Source: Oopsacas minuta (Eukaryota; Porifera; Hexactinellida; Lyssacinosida; Leucopsacidae). Taken from it: 64,000 nucleotides of DNA. The notes beneath the pieces are model-generated. The model had not been told where the DNA came from, searched no databases, and worked only from the letters and a program-made list of their open reading frames with translations. This document shows, piece after piece, positions 55,123 through 64,000 of the stretch; positions within the stretch are counted from its first letter, which is position 1; the number at the start of each line of letters is the position of its first letter. The stretch spans positions 62,001 to 126,000 of the forward strand of contig JAKMXF010000233.1 in the NCBI GenBank assembly GCA_024704765.1. The letters are read 5' to 3'. The position numbers were made by a program, and so were the translations under genes.

Positions 55123-55899
55123 GGAACTTCAGTACATATTTCCGGATCCTTTGAAAATATCAAATTCCGAATAGGAAACTTAATAATATCAGTTACCATA
55201 GTTTAACGAGTTAAATTATTGCAACGTACATCTACGATAGAGATATCACATCATAGTACCACTGAATTCAAAGCTTTGCTCATTTCCAAATTCTTACTTA
55301 TTCAGCGCAGCCACAATGGCATGGATGTTTAATGACGTAGTACATCCGTCTGTCCGTCTGCGTGACCTGGAAAATTTGGAAATTGAGCGGAACAAGTTAC
55401 AAAAAGTATACTTATTAAACTAGTAATACAACAATATTTGGACAATTTGTAGATTTTAGCTGTAGTTTTTGTTGTTTTGTCTGTTATTCCATATATTAAC
55501 TTAATAAGTAAGTAAGCTAACAATAAATAATTACATTCGCAGAACTAACTATGACAAAGTTGTAAAATTGAGAGAGATTAACAGATGTGTCTCTTATGGC
55601 TATGCTCTGTGAATATTAATATCCTACAAAAATGATTGCCATATTTCCCTTGATTAGTAACACCCTCGAATATTCGCATTCAAGGAGTAATTATTCCCTG
55701 TAATTGGTTTATTTACTGTTAGTTATGATAGTAACACATGACATTTACCAATAGGTATGATTATTCAAAGACAAACGTGTTTACAAAGATCTTAACTTCC
55801 CTCTTAAGGACGCTTGTTAATAGTCAAGTTAATAATCGCCCCGGCTACAATTCAAAGATATATACAGTATGTTTTCAACGACTAATCAGCATTCCTATA

Positions 55900-56065
55900 C
55901 TGTGGAACTTCGTTAATACAAACAGCAACGGAGGTCCAAAATCTGTTCGCCTCATCCGGAGTAATATTAATTAAATAACCAATTAACAGCGTGTGTAGGA
56001 ACTTGATTTTGTGGCATTTTTTGTTCGAATTAACCCTATTCGTATTAACGAGGGTCTACCGTAGT
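55900..56065. mobile_element. Pogo-like short element
   Basis: Left end CTGTGGAACTTCGTTAATAC, right end GTATTAACGAGGGTCTACCG, inverted. The motif GGAACTTCGTTAA.ACGAAC also occurs at 4064. Confidence 0.75.
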
Positions 56066-56205
56066 TAAATCCATAAATGTTGAAAGAGGATATTTATCAA
56101 AATATCAAACAATTAACAAAAATATCGAAATTATCCATAAGTATACGATTAGCTAGAAATGCAGAAAATTTCCTTAACAAATATCAACCTAATATACATA
56201 TACAA

Positions 56206-56844
56206 CTATACGTAGTAAGAAGTGATTAATAGTGCGGCCATCGCGTAGATAAACTGTACAGCAGGTGCGGTTATAGTACCAGCCCCTAATGCATCGGTAA
56301 TTACCCTCCTCTGTGTGCTGTAGCATCTACCGCTTGATGTATGGTACTCTATATCAGTGTCGTAAGCGCCCCAGGCTAGTAGCACATAATAACCTGCACC
56401 GTAGTTTAACTCAGGTGTACGTGTGACAGGTGTAGTGAAGGTGCAGTTCAGCGTAGAAGCATAGTTAACGTAGTTTAATTCCGTGAGATAGGATGTAGTT
56501 ATAGAAGGTCGAGATCGACCAGTGGCATATCTTTCTTGGATTGTTACGCCTGAAACACCTGAGCGGTGACATAGGAATATGTAGGAGTCTGCCATTGATG
56601 CGGTGGTTGATAAGCCAATACCAATCCAGCCTGCTGCACTATTGTCATACTGCAGTTGGAATCGTACGGTGTTATTGTCTACCGTATATATAGTAGCGAG
56701 ATTAAGTGTAGCTGGGGAAGTGGTTAGCGAACAATCCGAAAACTGTAGACAGGTTACAGCACCGTTACATCCAGTACCGATGAGATTCCCGTGGATAATC
56801 CCAATACAACTTATCAGTAAATATGAGATGAGTAAATTATACAT
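56206..56844 (-). CDS. Divergent single-DOMON secreted/GPI-like protein
   Basis: An intronless 212-residue protein with the same layout as its neighbours but clearly diverged: LIGTGCNGAVTCLQFSDC, GWIGIGLSTTASMADSYIFLC, IQERYATGRSRPS and YYVLLAWGAYDTDIEYH. Signal peptide about 1-19; hydrophobic C-terminal end (IYAMAALLITSYYV) with a small-residue stretch before it, consistent with GPI attachment. It is the oldest-looking member of the cluster. An AT-rich TATA-like site lies about 60 bases upstream at 56901-56907. Confidence 0.85.
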   Translation of the reverse strand: MYNLLISYLLISCIGIIHGNLIGTGCNGAVTCLQFSDCSLTTSPATLNLATIYTVDNNTVRFQLQYDNSAAGWIGIGLSTTASMADSYIFLCHRSGVSGVTIQERYATGRSRPSITTSYLTELNYVNYASTLNCTFTTPVTRTPELNYGAGYYVLLAWGAYDTDIEYHTSSGRCYSTQRRVITDALGAGTITAPAVQFIYAMAALLITSYYV

Positions 56845-57446
56845 ATCACAGGAATATTTGAAATTTCACAAGGTATAATGAATTAACGAGAATATATGAC
56901 ATATATAACTTTTTAATATTAATGCATAATCAATAGTTGAAATTACATTCTTTAGCAATAGTTGACAATCACTGGCTGTCTAGAAATTATAATCTGTCTG
57001 ATTAGAATATCAAATTCAAGTAGTAACGGGCGGGCGAAATAGTTGGTAATAGAGATATCATAACTAAGACAGTAATGAGTTGATTAGCAATTTAATCCAT
57101 TACAATGTAAAATGAACTTATGAGATCACTCTATTACAATTTGTTGGCGCTGGTCTAAGCTATACACTATGTATGACCAAAATATATTAATGTGGCTGAT
57201 ATTACTATATTTAGTATTAATATAGATATCAAGTGTGAATAGATTATTCTATAGTTTGAAACTTAGCTTTGGATAATCCAACCATATATTATATTTGATT
57301 AATTATGAATAAGGCAGTAATTATACTATTAACACCAAATACATCATATTTAGTAAATTATTTGGCATAATTAGCAAGTTTACATGGGATTGTATATACG
57401 GCCTACAAATACGATAGCTCTCATAAAAACTATTTATTATTATACA
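56845..57446. other. Intergenic, nothing recognised
   Basis: AT-rich, no gene and no clear repeat ends. Confidence 0.4.
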
Positions 57447-59246
57447 AATCTCAAATCACCTTCTTTGCCGACTTAATTTTACCAAATTAATTTTAGTGGA
57501 TTATTGAAACTATTTTTTCTATTAAATTCCATTTTAGTAAAGTAAGATAAATTTAACTTTAAGAATCATGTTAGACATTTACAAATGGCAAAATCGAATT
57601 CTACGTCCCTGATTACCCCTATTGAACTTGTGAAGGTAATTTCTAGGATAATTTTGAAATGTTCACCAAAAGTTGTGAAAATATGATTAATCATATGATA
57701 AATCAGTGTGTATATATTTAATAGAATGACTTGACCAATATAATTGCAGTCAACATCAATACAAATACATCACAGTGTTAATTAACTTCCATACACTCCA
57801 CCAGAACTAATTTTATGCATTTATGCCTGATTGTAAAACCCTGGCTACATTTGGCTATAGTTCTTTAAGATAGGTCATTGAGTTCAATTTCAAACCTGAT
57901 CAACGTTAAGATGTACGTAGCACATATAACTACATACTTATCACTTGACAAAATGACATTTCAATATTTTTTCAGACGAAAATCAATTACATATATCAAT
58001 ATAATATTGCTAAGTAACAGTAACAGTATGAATTTCTTGAATTGGGATAAACAAAACGAAAGCTACACAACTCTCATTTCCTTGTAAATTATAGTGCAAT
58101 AGACTAAACTATAGATTACATGAACACGTGCAATCATAATTTATTGATAGAATTGTTTATCAACCACTTCCAAAGATTAATCCCACCTAAATGCAATTAA
58201 GACTTGTTTCTTCATTAGATTAAAATGTAATTTGTGCACACGTGTGTGTTCTTCAGCTTTCTTGGTAGTCAGTTTTCAGAGAACTGATGTTAATATTGAT
58301 AAGATTATGTATGTAGTTTTAGCATATAGAGTAGTTGCATTTAGCAATATTATGCAACTAGACGGTAACAAATGAGTGGTAGGTGCAAAAGTCGTGGATA
58401 TCTGGAATTCGTAGATTCCACACTATGAGATACTGTATCAGATTATCTTTTGAGGATGTTTGCTTATAAGTTATAATCATTAAACTGGGTCATCCTTTTT
58501 GCGAAAGGTTTGAAAATTATTGACCTTTTTCAGCTATATCTCCTTATACAACAACAGTAAAACCTTCAGTAAGTGAACACCCTGGGGACCAGCCAAAATG
58601 TTCACATACGAGAGGTGTTCACTTTTCATGACATTGTGCGTAGCAATGGAAAACATTTCTGACCGAGACAAGGTGTTCATTTTGGAGATGTACACTTTTA
58701 GAGGTTTACTCTATTAAAGTTGTCTTTAGTTATACTTCATGTCTAACATGTTTTTTGTTACTACAATCCGATACTTAATAATTTATGTACAATTTGGCTC
58801 CCACAGAAGTTATATGTAATCTGGGACTACAGTAACATTTAGCCGAGCATTGCTTATTAGGCATAAATGCATAAATTAGTTCTGGTGGAGTGTATGGAAG
58901 TTAATGTATTGTATTGATGTAGGCTGCAATTCTATTGTTCAAGACATTCTATTAAATATATTTACACTGATTTATCATATGATTAATCAATTTTCACACC
59001 TAATCTCTAGGATAATTTCGAAATGGTGAACATTTCAAAATTATCCTAGAAATTAGCTTCCACTAGTTCAATAGGGGTAATCAGGGACGTAGAATTCGAT
59101 TTTGCCATTTGTAAATGTCTAACATGATTCTTCAAATTAAATTTATCTTACTTTGCTAAAATGGAATTTAATAGAAAAAATAGTTTCAATAATCCACTAA
59201 AATTAATTTGGTAAAATTAAGTCGGCACAGAAGGTGGTTTGAGATT
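57447..59246. mobile_element. Foldback element, 1.8 kb with ~390-bp arms
   Basis: 57447-57835 and 58855-59246 are inverted copies with high identity: ends AATCTCAAATCACCTTCT, then GCATTTATGCC at the inner limit, and inside them CGAATTCTACGTCCCTGATT, TTATCATATGATTAATCA and TCTAGGATAATTT. The 1-kb loop has no supported gene. A pogo-like element (58555-58714) sits in the loop. The arms share the CCCTGATTACCCC core with other foldback copies in the window. Confidence 0.9.
58555..58714. mobile_element. Pogo-like short element nested in foldback loop
   Basis: Left end CAGTAAAACCTTCAGTAAGT, right end TACACTTTTAGAGGTTTACT, inverted, with inner GTGTTCA/TGTTCAC repeats. Confidence 0.7.
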
Positions 59247-59362
59247 ATTTTGTTTGAAATACAGTCCTTAATTTAAGCCCAATCAAGGTTGTTTGCTGCT
59301 TCCCGCGCCAGCTAACTTTGTACCTTCTGTCTCGCTTTTTTCTTCACTCAGGTTAGAAAGTA

Positions 59363-60658
59363 CAGAGTGGCTCCAAAGTTCTTATACAAACCATTTTGTC
59401 TATAATATTTTTTCAGCATGATCTACATCATTGATTTTCTATATATAATTAATACATACTATCAGGAAGAGATTGCATAGTTATTTATTCAATATAACCA
59501 CCCTTTTTGGAAATGACAGCCCTGAGTCTGTTCGGGAATCCTTCTACTGCGGCATGCAGAGTTCTTGGGGTATCTTCTCCCATTCTCGACACAAGGAAAT
59601 CTTTAGAGAGCTAACTGTGTTGTGTGACACAGAACAAGCCTTGTTTTCCAAGATAGACCATACAGAATAGCCCATGGGATTTAAATCGGGACTGTATGGT
59701 GGCCATTCATCCTTGTGTATAAAATTGGGAATATTGTGCTTCAGCCAATCTTGGGTCGTATTGGCGGGAGCACCATCTTGTTGGAAGACAAAATGAAAAC
59801 ATGGTCTGGCTCAGACCTTTACCACAGGCTCTAATACAAGCTCTTGGTATGTTTTGGTATTGATTTTCACTCCTGGGGGGATGAAAATCAGTGGTGTCCG
59901 GCCAACAGCAGAGACCCCAGCCCAAACCATCACCGACAGCGGTTTTTTCATCCGACATATATCTGAACTTATCAGGGATCGCTGAAACTGAGGTCGAGAT
60001 GACTCTGTAGTTTTGGCTATTTGTAGCCTCTTCTATGGTGAAAATATTCTCATTTGAGAAAAAGGTATTTTCGAGAACCCCAATAGCGTGTAGAGCAAGT
60101 AGGCTCTTACTCCGGGACACTCTCTTTTCTTTCACCGACCCAGATAGGAATTGTACCTTTTTGCGTTTAAAAGAGCGCATTCATAAGTCCCTTTTGACAA
60201 CCTTTTGTATTGCTCGGCGAGTTGTATTGAGCTCCAAGGCCATTTTCCTCATCGAACGGTGTGGGTTCCGCAGAATCCGTTCTCGCACCACTTTCTTGAG
60301 AGCTGGGGTCGTTACAGAGCATGGACGACCAGATCTTGGCTTGTTTACAGTGTCTCCAGTTTCTTTATATCGATTTATCGTCCTGTAGATAAATGACCTA
60401 CGTCCTTTTGCAATATTCAGCAGTTTCAAAATTTCTGAGGGACTTTTCCCCGCCACATGCAACTCAATAATTGCTGACCTCTCAGATTCCATGGTGGTCA
60501 ATCGCAATTTTTTTTCGAAATAGTATACACTAAATTGAAATAATATTCGTTAGGAAGCGTATGAGGTATGTCATGGAAGAGTAAACTATTGAGAATACTT
60601 CCTGATAATGGTTGTATATTAATTGTGATTTTGTATCAGAACTTTGGAGCCACCTTTG
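59363..60658 (-). mobile_element. Decayed DD37D mariner, 1.3 kb
   Basis: Inverted ends (GTGGCTCCAAAGTTCTTATA on the left, its near-exact inverse on the right), flanked by TA on both sides. It contains a broken transposase on the minus strand. Its right end abuts, across TATA, the left end of another mariner at 60663. Confidence 0.92.
59471..60507 (-). pseudogene. DD37D mariner transposase, multiply broken
   Basis: The N-terminal DNA-binding part is intact (SPSEILKLLNIAKGRRSFIY, RSGRPCSVTTPALKK, NPHRSMRKMA), then a stop after VVKRDL. Later pieces (FFSNENIFTIEEA, SPDLNPMGYSVW) lie in several frames. The third catalytic acid is replaced by Gly (PMGY instead of PLDY), and the first acid motif reads SNEN instead of SDEK. 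Dead. Confidence 0.88.
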
Positions 60659-60662
60659 TATA

Positions 60663-61510
60663 CAGGGTGACACATAAATACTGTTACAACTTTTAAAACT
60701 ACCATATTGTAGATGAATATAATTCAATAGCGTTGACACTTATCCAATATATTGTCTACATATCTATTTTATCTCAATAAATCACACCAGCTACATCTCG
60801 CTTAGAAGTTTTATAATTCAACATTTTGTAATGGAGACTCGTCGTTCAGCTGTTATTGAGTTATTCAAGGCCGGAAAATGCAGAAGTGAAATTGCCTCTT
60901 TGCTCAGTTACAATAGGATGTTTATTTCGCGAACTTTGTCACGGTTTGCTGATACAGGGGACGTGTTAGACCGACCACGACCTGGCCGTCCACGTACTGC
61001 ACGGACAATTTCTTTGACCAAGAGGGTGCTACAACGGATTAAACGAAATCCCGCCCGAAGCATCCGAAAAATGGCCATTGAAACAAATTCAAACAGGGAA
61101 TCGATGCGGAGGCTTGTTTGTAACGATTTGGGTATGAAAGCGTACAAAATGAAAAAAAGACAACTCCTCACAGCCAAAAATAAAAGTATGAGGTTGGAAA
61201 GATGCAAGGCCATGCTTTCACGTTTCACCAATGGTCGACACAAGCAGATCCTTTTCTCTGATGAGAAATTATTTACTGTTCAGCAGGTCCTAAACAAGCA
61301 AAATCATAGGATTTTAGCCACCGATAAGAGTACTTTGCCTGAATCTACTTTCCGGGTCTCTAGAACGCAGAAACCAGCTTCAGTGATGGTATGGGCCGGG
61401 GTTACTGCAACTAGTCGGACACCTTTGATATTTATCCCCCAAGGTGTGAAAATCAACCAATCGGTTTATCAGGAATCAATTCTTGAGAATGTTTTGAAGC
61501 CTTAGGCACA
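60663..61510 (+). mobile_element. 5' half of a third DD37D mariner
   Basis: It begins CAGGGTGACACATAAATACT after TA. The transposase frame runs to 61505 and no right inverted end was found, so the element is cut off before the DOMON gene at 61622. Confidence 0.8.
60831..61505 (+). pseudogene. Truncated mariner transposase (N-terminal 224 aa)
   Basis: Intact for 224 codons: helix-turn-helix parts (CRSEIASLLSYNRMFISRTL, RPGRPRTAR), NPARSIRKMA, NDLGMKAYK, the first catalytic Asp (ILFSDEKLFTV) and VMVWAGVTATSRTPLIFIPQ. It ends at VLKP before the second and third acids (YQQD, LDY). Similar to the element at 38564 but a different subfamily. Confidence 0.88.
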
Positions 61511-61570
61511 CTGGTATGATAAGCATGCACGTGTATCTTAGTTGTGTATGAGCGACTATAAGTAAGAGAA

Positions 61571-61578
61571 TATAAATA
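61571..61578 (+). promoter_or_regulatory. TATA box (TATAAATA)
   Basis: Lies 44 bases before the first base of the ATG at 61622 (start to start about 50). It falls in the short gap between the truncated mariner and the DOMON gene, so the promoter must be very compact. Confidence 0.5.
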
Positions 61579-61621
61579 TATGATCGTGCTCTCGATAAAT
61601 TAATTAAGGAAGCTATCTGAA

Positions 61622-62269
61622 ATGTCCAGATTAATTTTTTCAATTTTACTATTAAGTTGTCTCGGAATTATCCAAGCAAATCTCCCAATCGGTGAAGGAT
61701 GTGATACTATCGCTACATGCATTGAGTTTTCTGATTGTGCTGTAAACAGAGCTCCAACAACCCCTAATATCGGCACCATCTATACAATAGATAATACTAC
61801 TGTACAATTCCAGTTACAGTATGATAACGCTGCAGCAGATTGGATCGCCATGGGACTTTCAACTACCCCAAGTATGCCAGATTCATTCATATTCATGTGT
61901 GTACGTTCTGGTGTGGATGTCGTAGTCCAAGAAAGATTTGCATCTGCTAATGCTCGACCTCCCGAAGTTACATCTGATCTCACTCTAATAAACTCTGCTA
62001 ACGATGCTTCTATCATAAACTGTACCTTCACTTTACCTGTATTAGGTAATCCTGATTTGAATAATCCTGAGGGATACTATGTGCTTCTTGCTTGGGGTGG
62101 TGTGTCTGGTGGATTAATCCTTCAGCATTTAGGTCCAGGACATGGTAGATGTGTTTCTTCGACCAGAATGATAATCACAACTGCTACAGGAGGTCCATCT
62201 TCTGCATCTATGCTCTCTTTATCTGTTTCTACTCTCGTGTTGATGTTAACTATACTCTTCTTAGTGTAG
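61622..62269 (+). CDS. Single-DOMON secreted/GPI-like protein
   Basis: An intronless 215-residue protein: signal peptide MSRLIFSILLLSCLGIIQA, DOMON-type domain (CIEFSDC, DWIAMGLSTTPSMP, IFMCVRSGVDVVVQERF, YYVLLAWGGVSGGLI) and hydrophobic C-terminus (LSVSTLVLMLTILFLV). Close to the gene at 54432 in both coding sequence and 3' flank (a CACAGTCAATG motif follows both stops), but on the opposite strand. Extracellular and membrane-attached; ligand unknown. Confidence 0.88.
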   Translation: MSRLIFSILLLSCLGIIQANLPIGEGCDTIATCIEFSDCAVNRAPTTPNIGTIYTIDNTTVQFQLQYDNAAADWIAMGLSTTPSMPDSFIFMCVRSGVDVVVQERFASANARPPEVTSDLTLINSANDASIINCTFTLPVLGNPDLNNPEGYYVLLAWGGVSGGLILQHLGPGHGRCVSSTRMIITTATGGPSSASMLSLSVSTLVLMLTILFLV

Positions 62270-63881
62270 TTACATTATTTTACCCATTGTATAATTAGCT
62301 CACCTACTTTATCGTCTTTAACTGCCCCATTGACTGTGTAATTGTACAGCTAGACTTGTCGTATCTATTTCTTTTTTGTTTCTGAGAATTCAATACTGTT
62401 ACTCAATACTCATGGTTATGAAAAGTGTTCTTCTAATTTTGGATCATTTTTATGATAAAAATTTGTATCATTATTCGTCTGAAAGATAGGGAAGGTTTCA
62501 GTTGCAGTTGCCCTAAGCCTTTACTATTTTTAGGATGTCTAAAGTTTCTATTGCTCATATATGGATCAATATATGAGTAATTATTTCAACCGGATTGCAA
62601 TTGCATTCCCAATTTACTTGTATACGATATACTAGAGGATGCTATGGATATACTTTATTGCACCTAATATGCGCAAGGTATTCTCCAGCACGACAAAACC
62701 TTGGGAACTCCATAATTTGGCATCCTTTTGGACTTAGGTGAATGCCCAGTGGCGGCGCTAACCAGCCGATACTGGTAGTGCACGCTTACGTCACAGGTTG
62801 GACACAGGTTATTAAACTGGGGGAATACTTACATTAATGACGTGGGGTACAAGACCCACCTGGCCCCCCTCGCGCCGCTTCTGGGTGAAGGTGTTAAAAT
62901 GTGATTAATCATATGATAAACCTGTGTTTTTATTTCATGCTCTGTAGTCTCTACTCACAACATTACGCTAACACCAAGTTGAAACTTAAGCATCCTTTAA
63001 AACAACTTCAAATACAAAGGTGTGAATATATGAATGATCACCGAAAACCGCCGCAGGGTTGGAAAATACTCACGATTTATTTGATTTAAATCAGATTTTT
63101 ATATATAAACTTGCTTAATTCAATATTTTATCTTCTGATAATCACGTAGAATTCTAGAATAAATTTCACAATATACGTATAATAGAATGTTTGTCAATGA
63201 AGATAACGAAAAATTTATTAATGAAGAAAGCGAAAATATCGAACACATTATTAAGTATCATTAACGATACATCTATTGTTCTCTGAAGCAATCACACTTT
63301 TATCAAATAAGAAACATTGAAGAAATGTACTAAAGGTGATATATTTCCAACAATCAAATAATAGGATTTTGATTTTTTTGAGTGATTTAAATCAAAACAA
63401 CCCTGCTGAAAAGGTGTGAAAATTCTCTTTAGAAAATTCATACCCTAGGTACAAAACTCCACTCCTAAATATGTATATGTACTAATTTTCGCGTTAATCG
63501 TGCCAATAGATTTCGGATGACCGCGCGGACAGACATACAGACATCGCACATTGTTCATTTGAGCATCTCTCAATAGAAGTTGCACTAGAACATTTCAAGT
63601 TCATAAGTTAGTTCCAAATCTCATAAACATATGAATTTTGTTAATAAGGTGAACCGCCGAAATGTGGTAGAAGCATTCATGTAGGGTACAATTGATTGCC
63701 TAAATTAAACTCGAATATATTGCAACATAATTGTTGAGACTACGAAATTGATATTTAATATATTTATAAATACTGAGATATGTTACAAGTATGCACTATG
63801 CTCCTCTGAATACCCCCAAGAACATAAATAGATTCGCATTTTCAACTATTTACATAAGTAACATAACCTGGGGAACTGAAA
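62270..63881. other. Intergenic between DOMON genes, dispersed repeat copies
   Basis: 62890-62935 (GTGATTAATCATATGATAAA) and 63405-63590 (AAGGTGTGAAAATTC ... CGCGCGGACAGACATACAGACATCGCACATTG) are copies of the repeat at 53710-53980 in the other orientation. A TATAAATA lies at 63765-63772. A GC-rich stretch near 62740-62885 (AGTGGCGGCGCTAACCAGCC) is unexplained. Confidence 0.5.
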
Positions 63882-64000
63882 ATGTTTAAAATACTCATTT
63901 CAATTTTACTATTAAATTGTCTCGGAATTATCCAAGCAAATCTCCCAATCGGTGAAGGATGTGGTACTATCGCTACATGCATCCAGTTTTCGAATTGTGC
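63882..64000 (+). CDS. Single-DOMON protein, 5' part (runs off the window)
   Basis: ATG at 63882, signal peptide MFKILISILLLNCLGIIQA, then NLPIGEGCGTIATCIQFSNC, the start of a DOMON domain almost identical to that of the gene at 61622. The rest lies beyond base 64000. It is the fifth member of the cluster. Confidence 0.9.
   Translation, partial: MFKILISILLLNCLGIIQANLPIGEGCGTIATCIQFSNC

Larger units (their letters stand above)
55056..56205. other. Intergenic between DOMON genes
   Basis: Contains a short relative of the dispersed repeat near 55320-55375 (GACGTAGTACATCCGTCTGTCCGTCTGCGTGACC) and the pogo-like element at 55900-56065. No gene. Confidence 0.45.

Noticed and set aside
1-64000. tRNA, rRNA or CRISPR-like arrays
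   Set aside because: No T-loop plus acceptor-stem arrangement, rRNA core or spaced direct-repeat array was recognised by eye; a tRNAscan run would be decisive.

Overview
The window is AT-rich animal nuclear DNA. It contains spliced genes, many intronless genes and a dense load of DNA transposons and short inverted-repeat elements. The gene set includes CTNNBL1, a two-pore channel, an ankyrin TRP channel, a Golgi sulfotransferase, coiled-coil/NHL proteins, a mucin-like IgGFc-binding/AMOP/VWD/Sushi membrane protein and a tandem family of secreted DOMON proteins. This suggests an early-branching metazoan, most likely a demosponge. That assignment is inference from gene style; no species marker was seen.

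Layout. At 0.2-5 kb (+) is the 3' part of an unrecognised spliced gene, rich in Ser, Pro and Tyr. At 7.2-8.4 kb (+) is a coiled-coil/NHL-repeat gene with one frameshift. At 8.9-10.2 kb (-) is a carbohydrate sulfotransferase. At 12.4-13.5 kb (+) is an orphan multi-membrane-span protein with a clear TATA box, and a possible decayed relative lies at 18.3-18.9 kb. At 15.3-22.3 kb (-) are two large intronless cation channels, a two-pore channel and an ankyrin-TRP channel. At 24.0-25.9 kb (+) is a divergent two-exon beta-tubulin that lacks the acidic tail. At 26.3-35.1 kb two nearly identical IgGFc-binding heads lie in opposite orientation. The first is cut off by a 2.4 kb hAT element. The second leads a long AMOP-VWD-Sushi-TM protein. 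At 37.5-38.2 kb (+) is an unrecognised coiled-coil gene, followed by a complete 1.3 kb DD37D mariner. At 42.3-43.1 kb (+) is a METTL27-like methyltransferase. At 44.0-47.6 kb (+) are the first four exons of CTNNBL1; its C-terminal half is not found. At 51.6-64 kb is a cluster of five DOMON genes (three -, two +), interleaved with foldback elements and two abutting mariners.

Repeats dominate the space between genes. They include at least eight pogo/Tigger-like short elements with CAGT..AACCTC-type ends, several hAT-like short elements, three long foldback structures (about 0.9, 1.3 and 1.8 kb), and smaller dispersed families. Fragments of the TRP gene (a decayed ankyrin stretch and a copy of its 3' end) are scattered nearby, so the 19-35 kb region has been rearranged repeatedly.

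The most unusual points are lysines in both pore loops of the two-pore channel, the tail-less beta-tubulin, the IgGFc/AMOP/VWD/Sushi architecture with swapped signal peptides between copies, and a recurring pattern of single-base indels in homopolymers that breaks otherwise intact ORFs. The indel pattern may reflect consensus errors rather than gene death.
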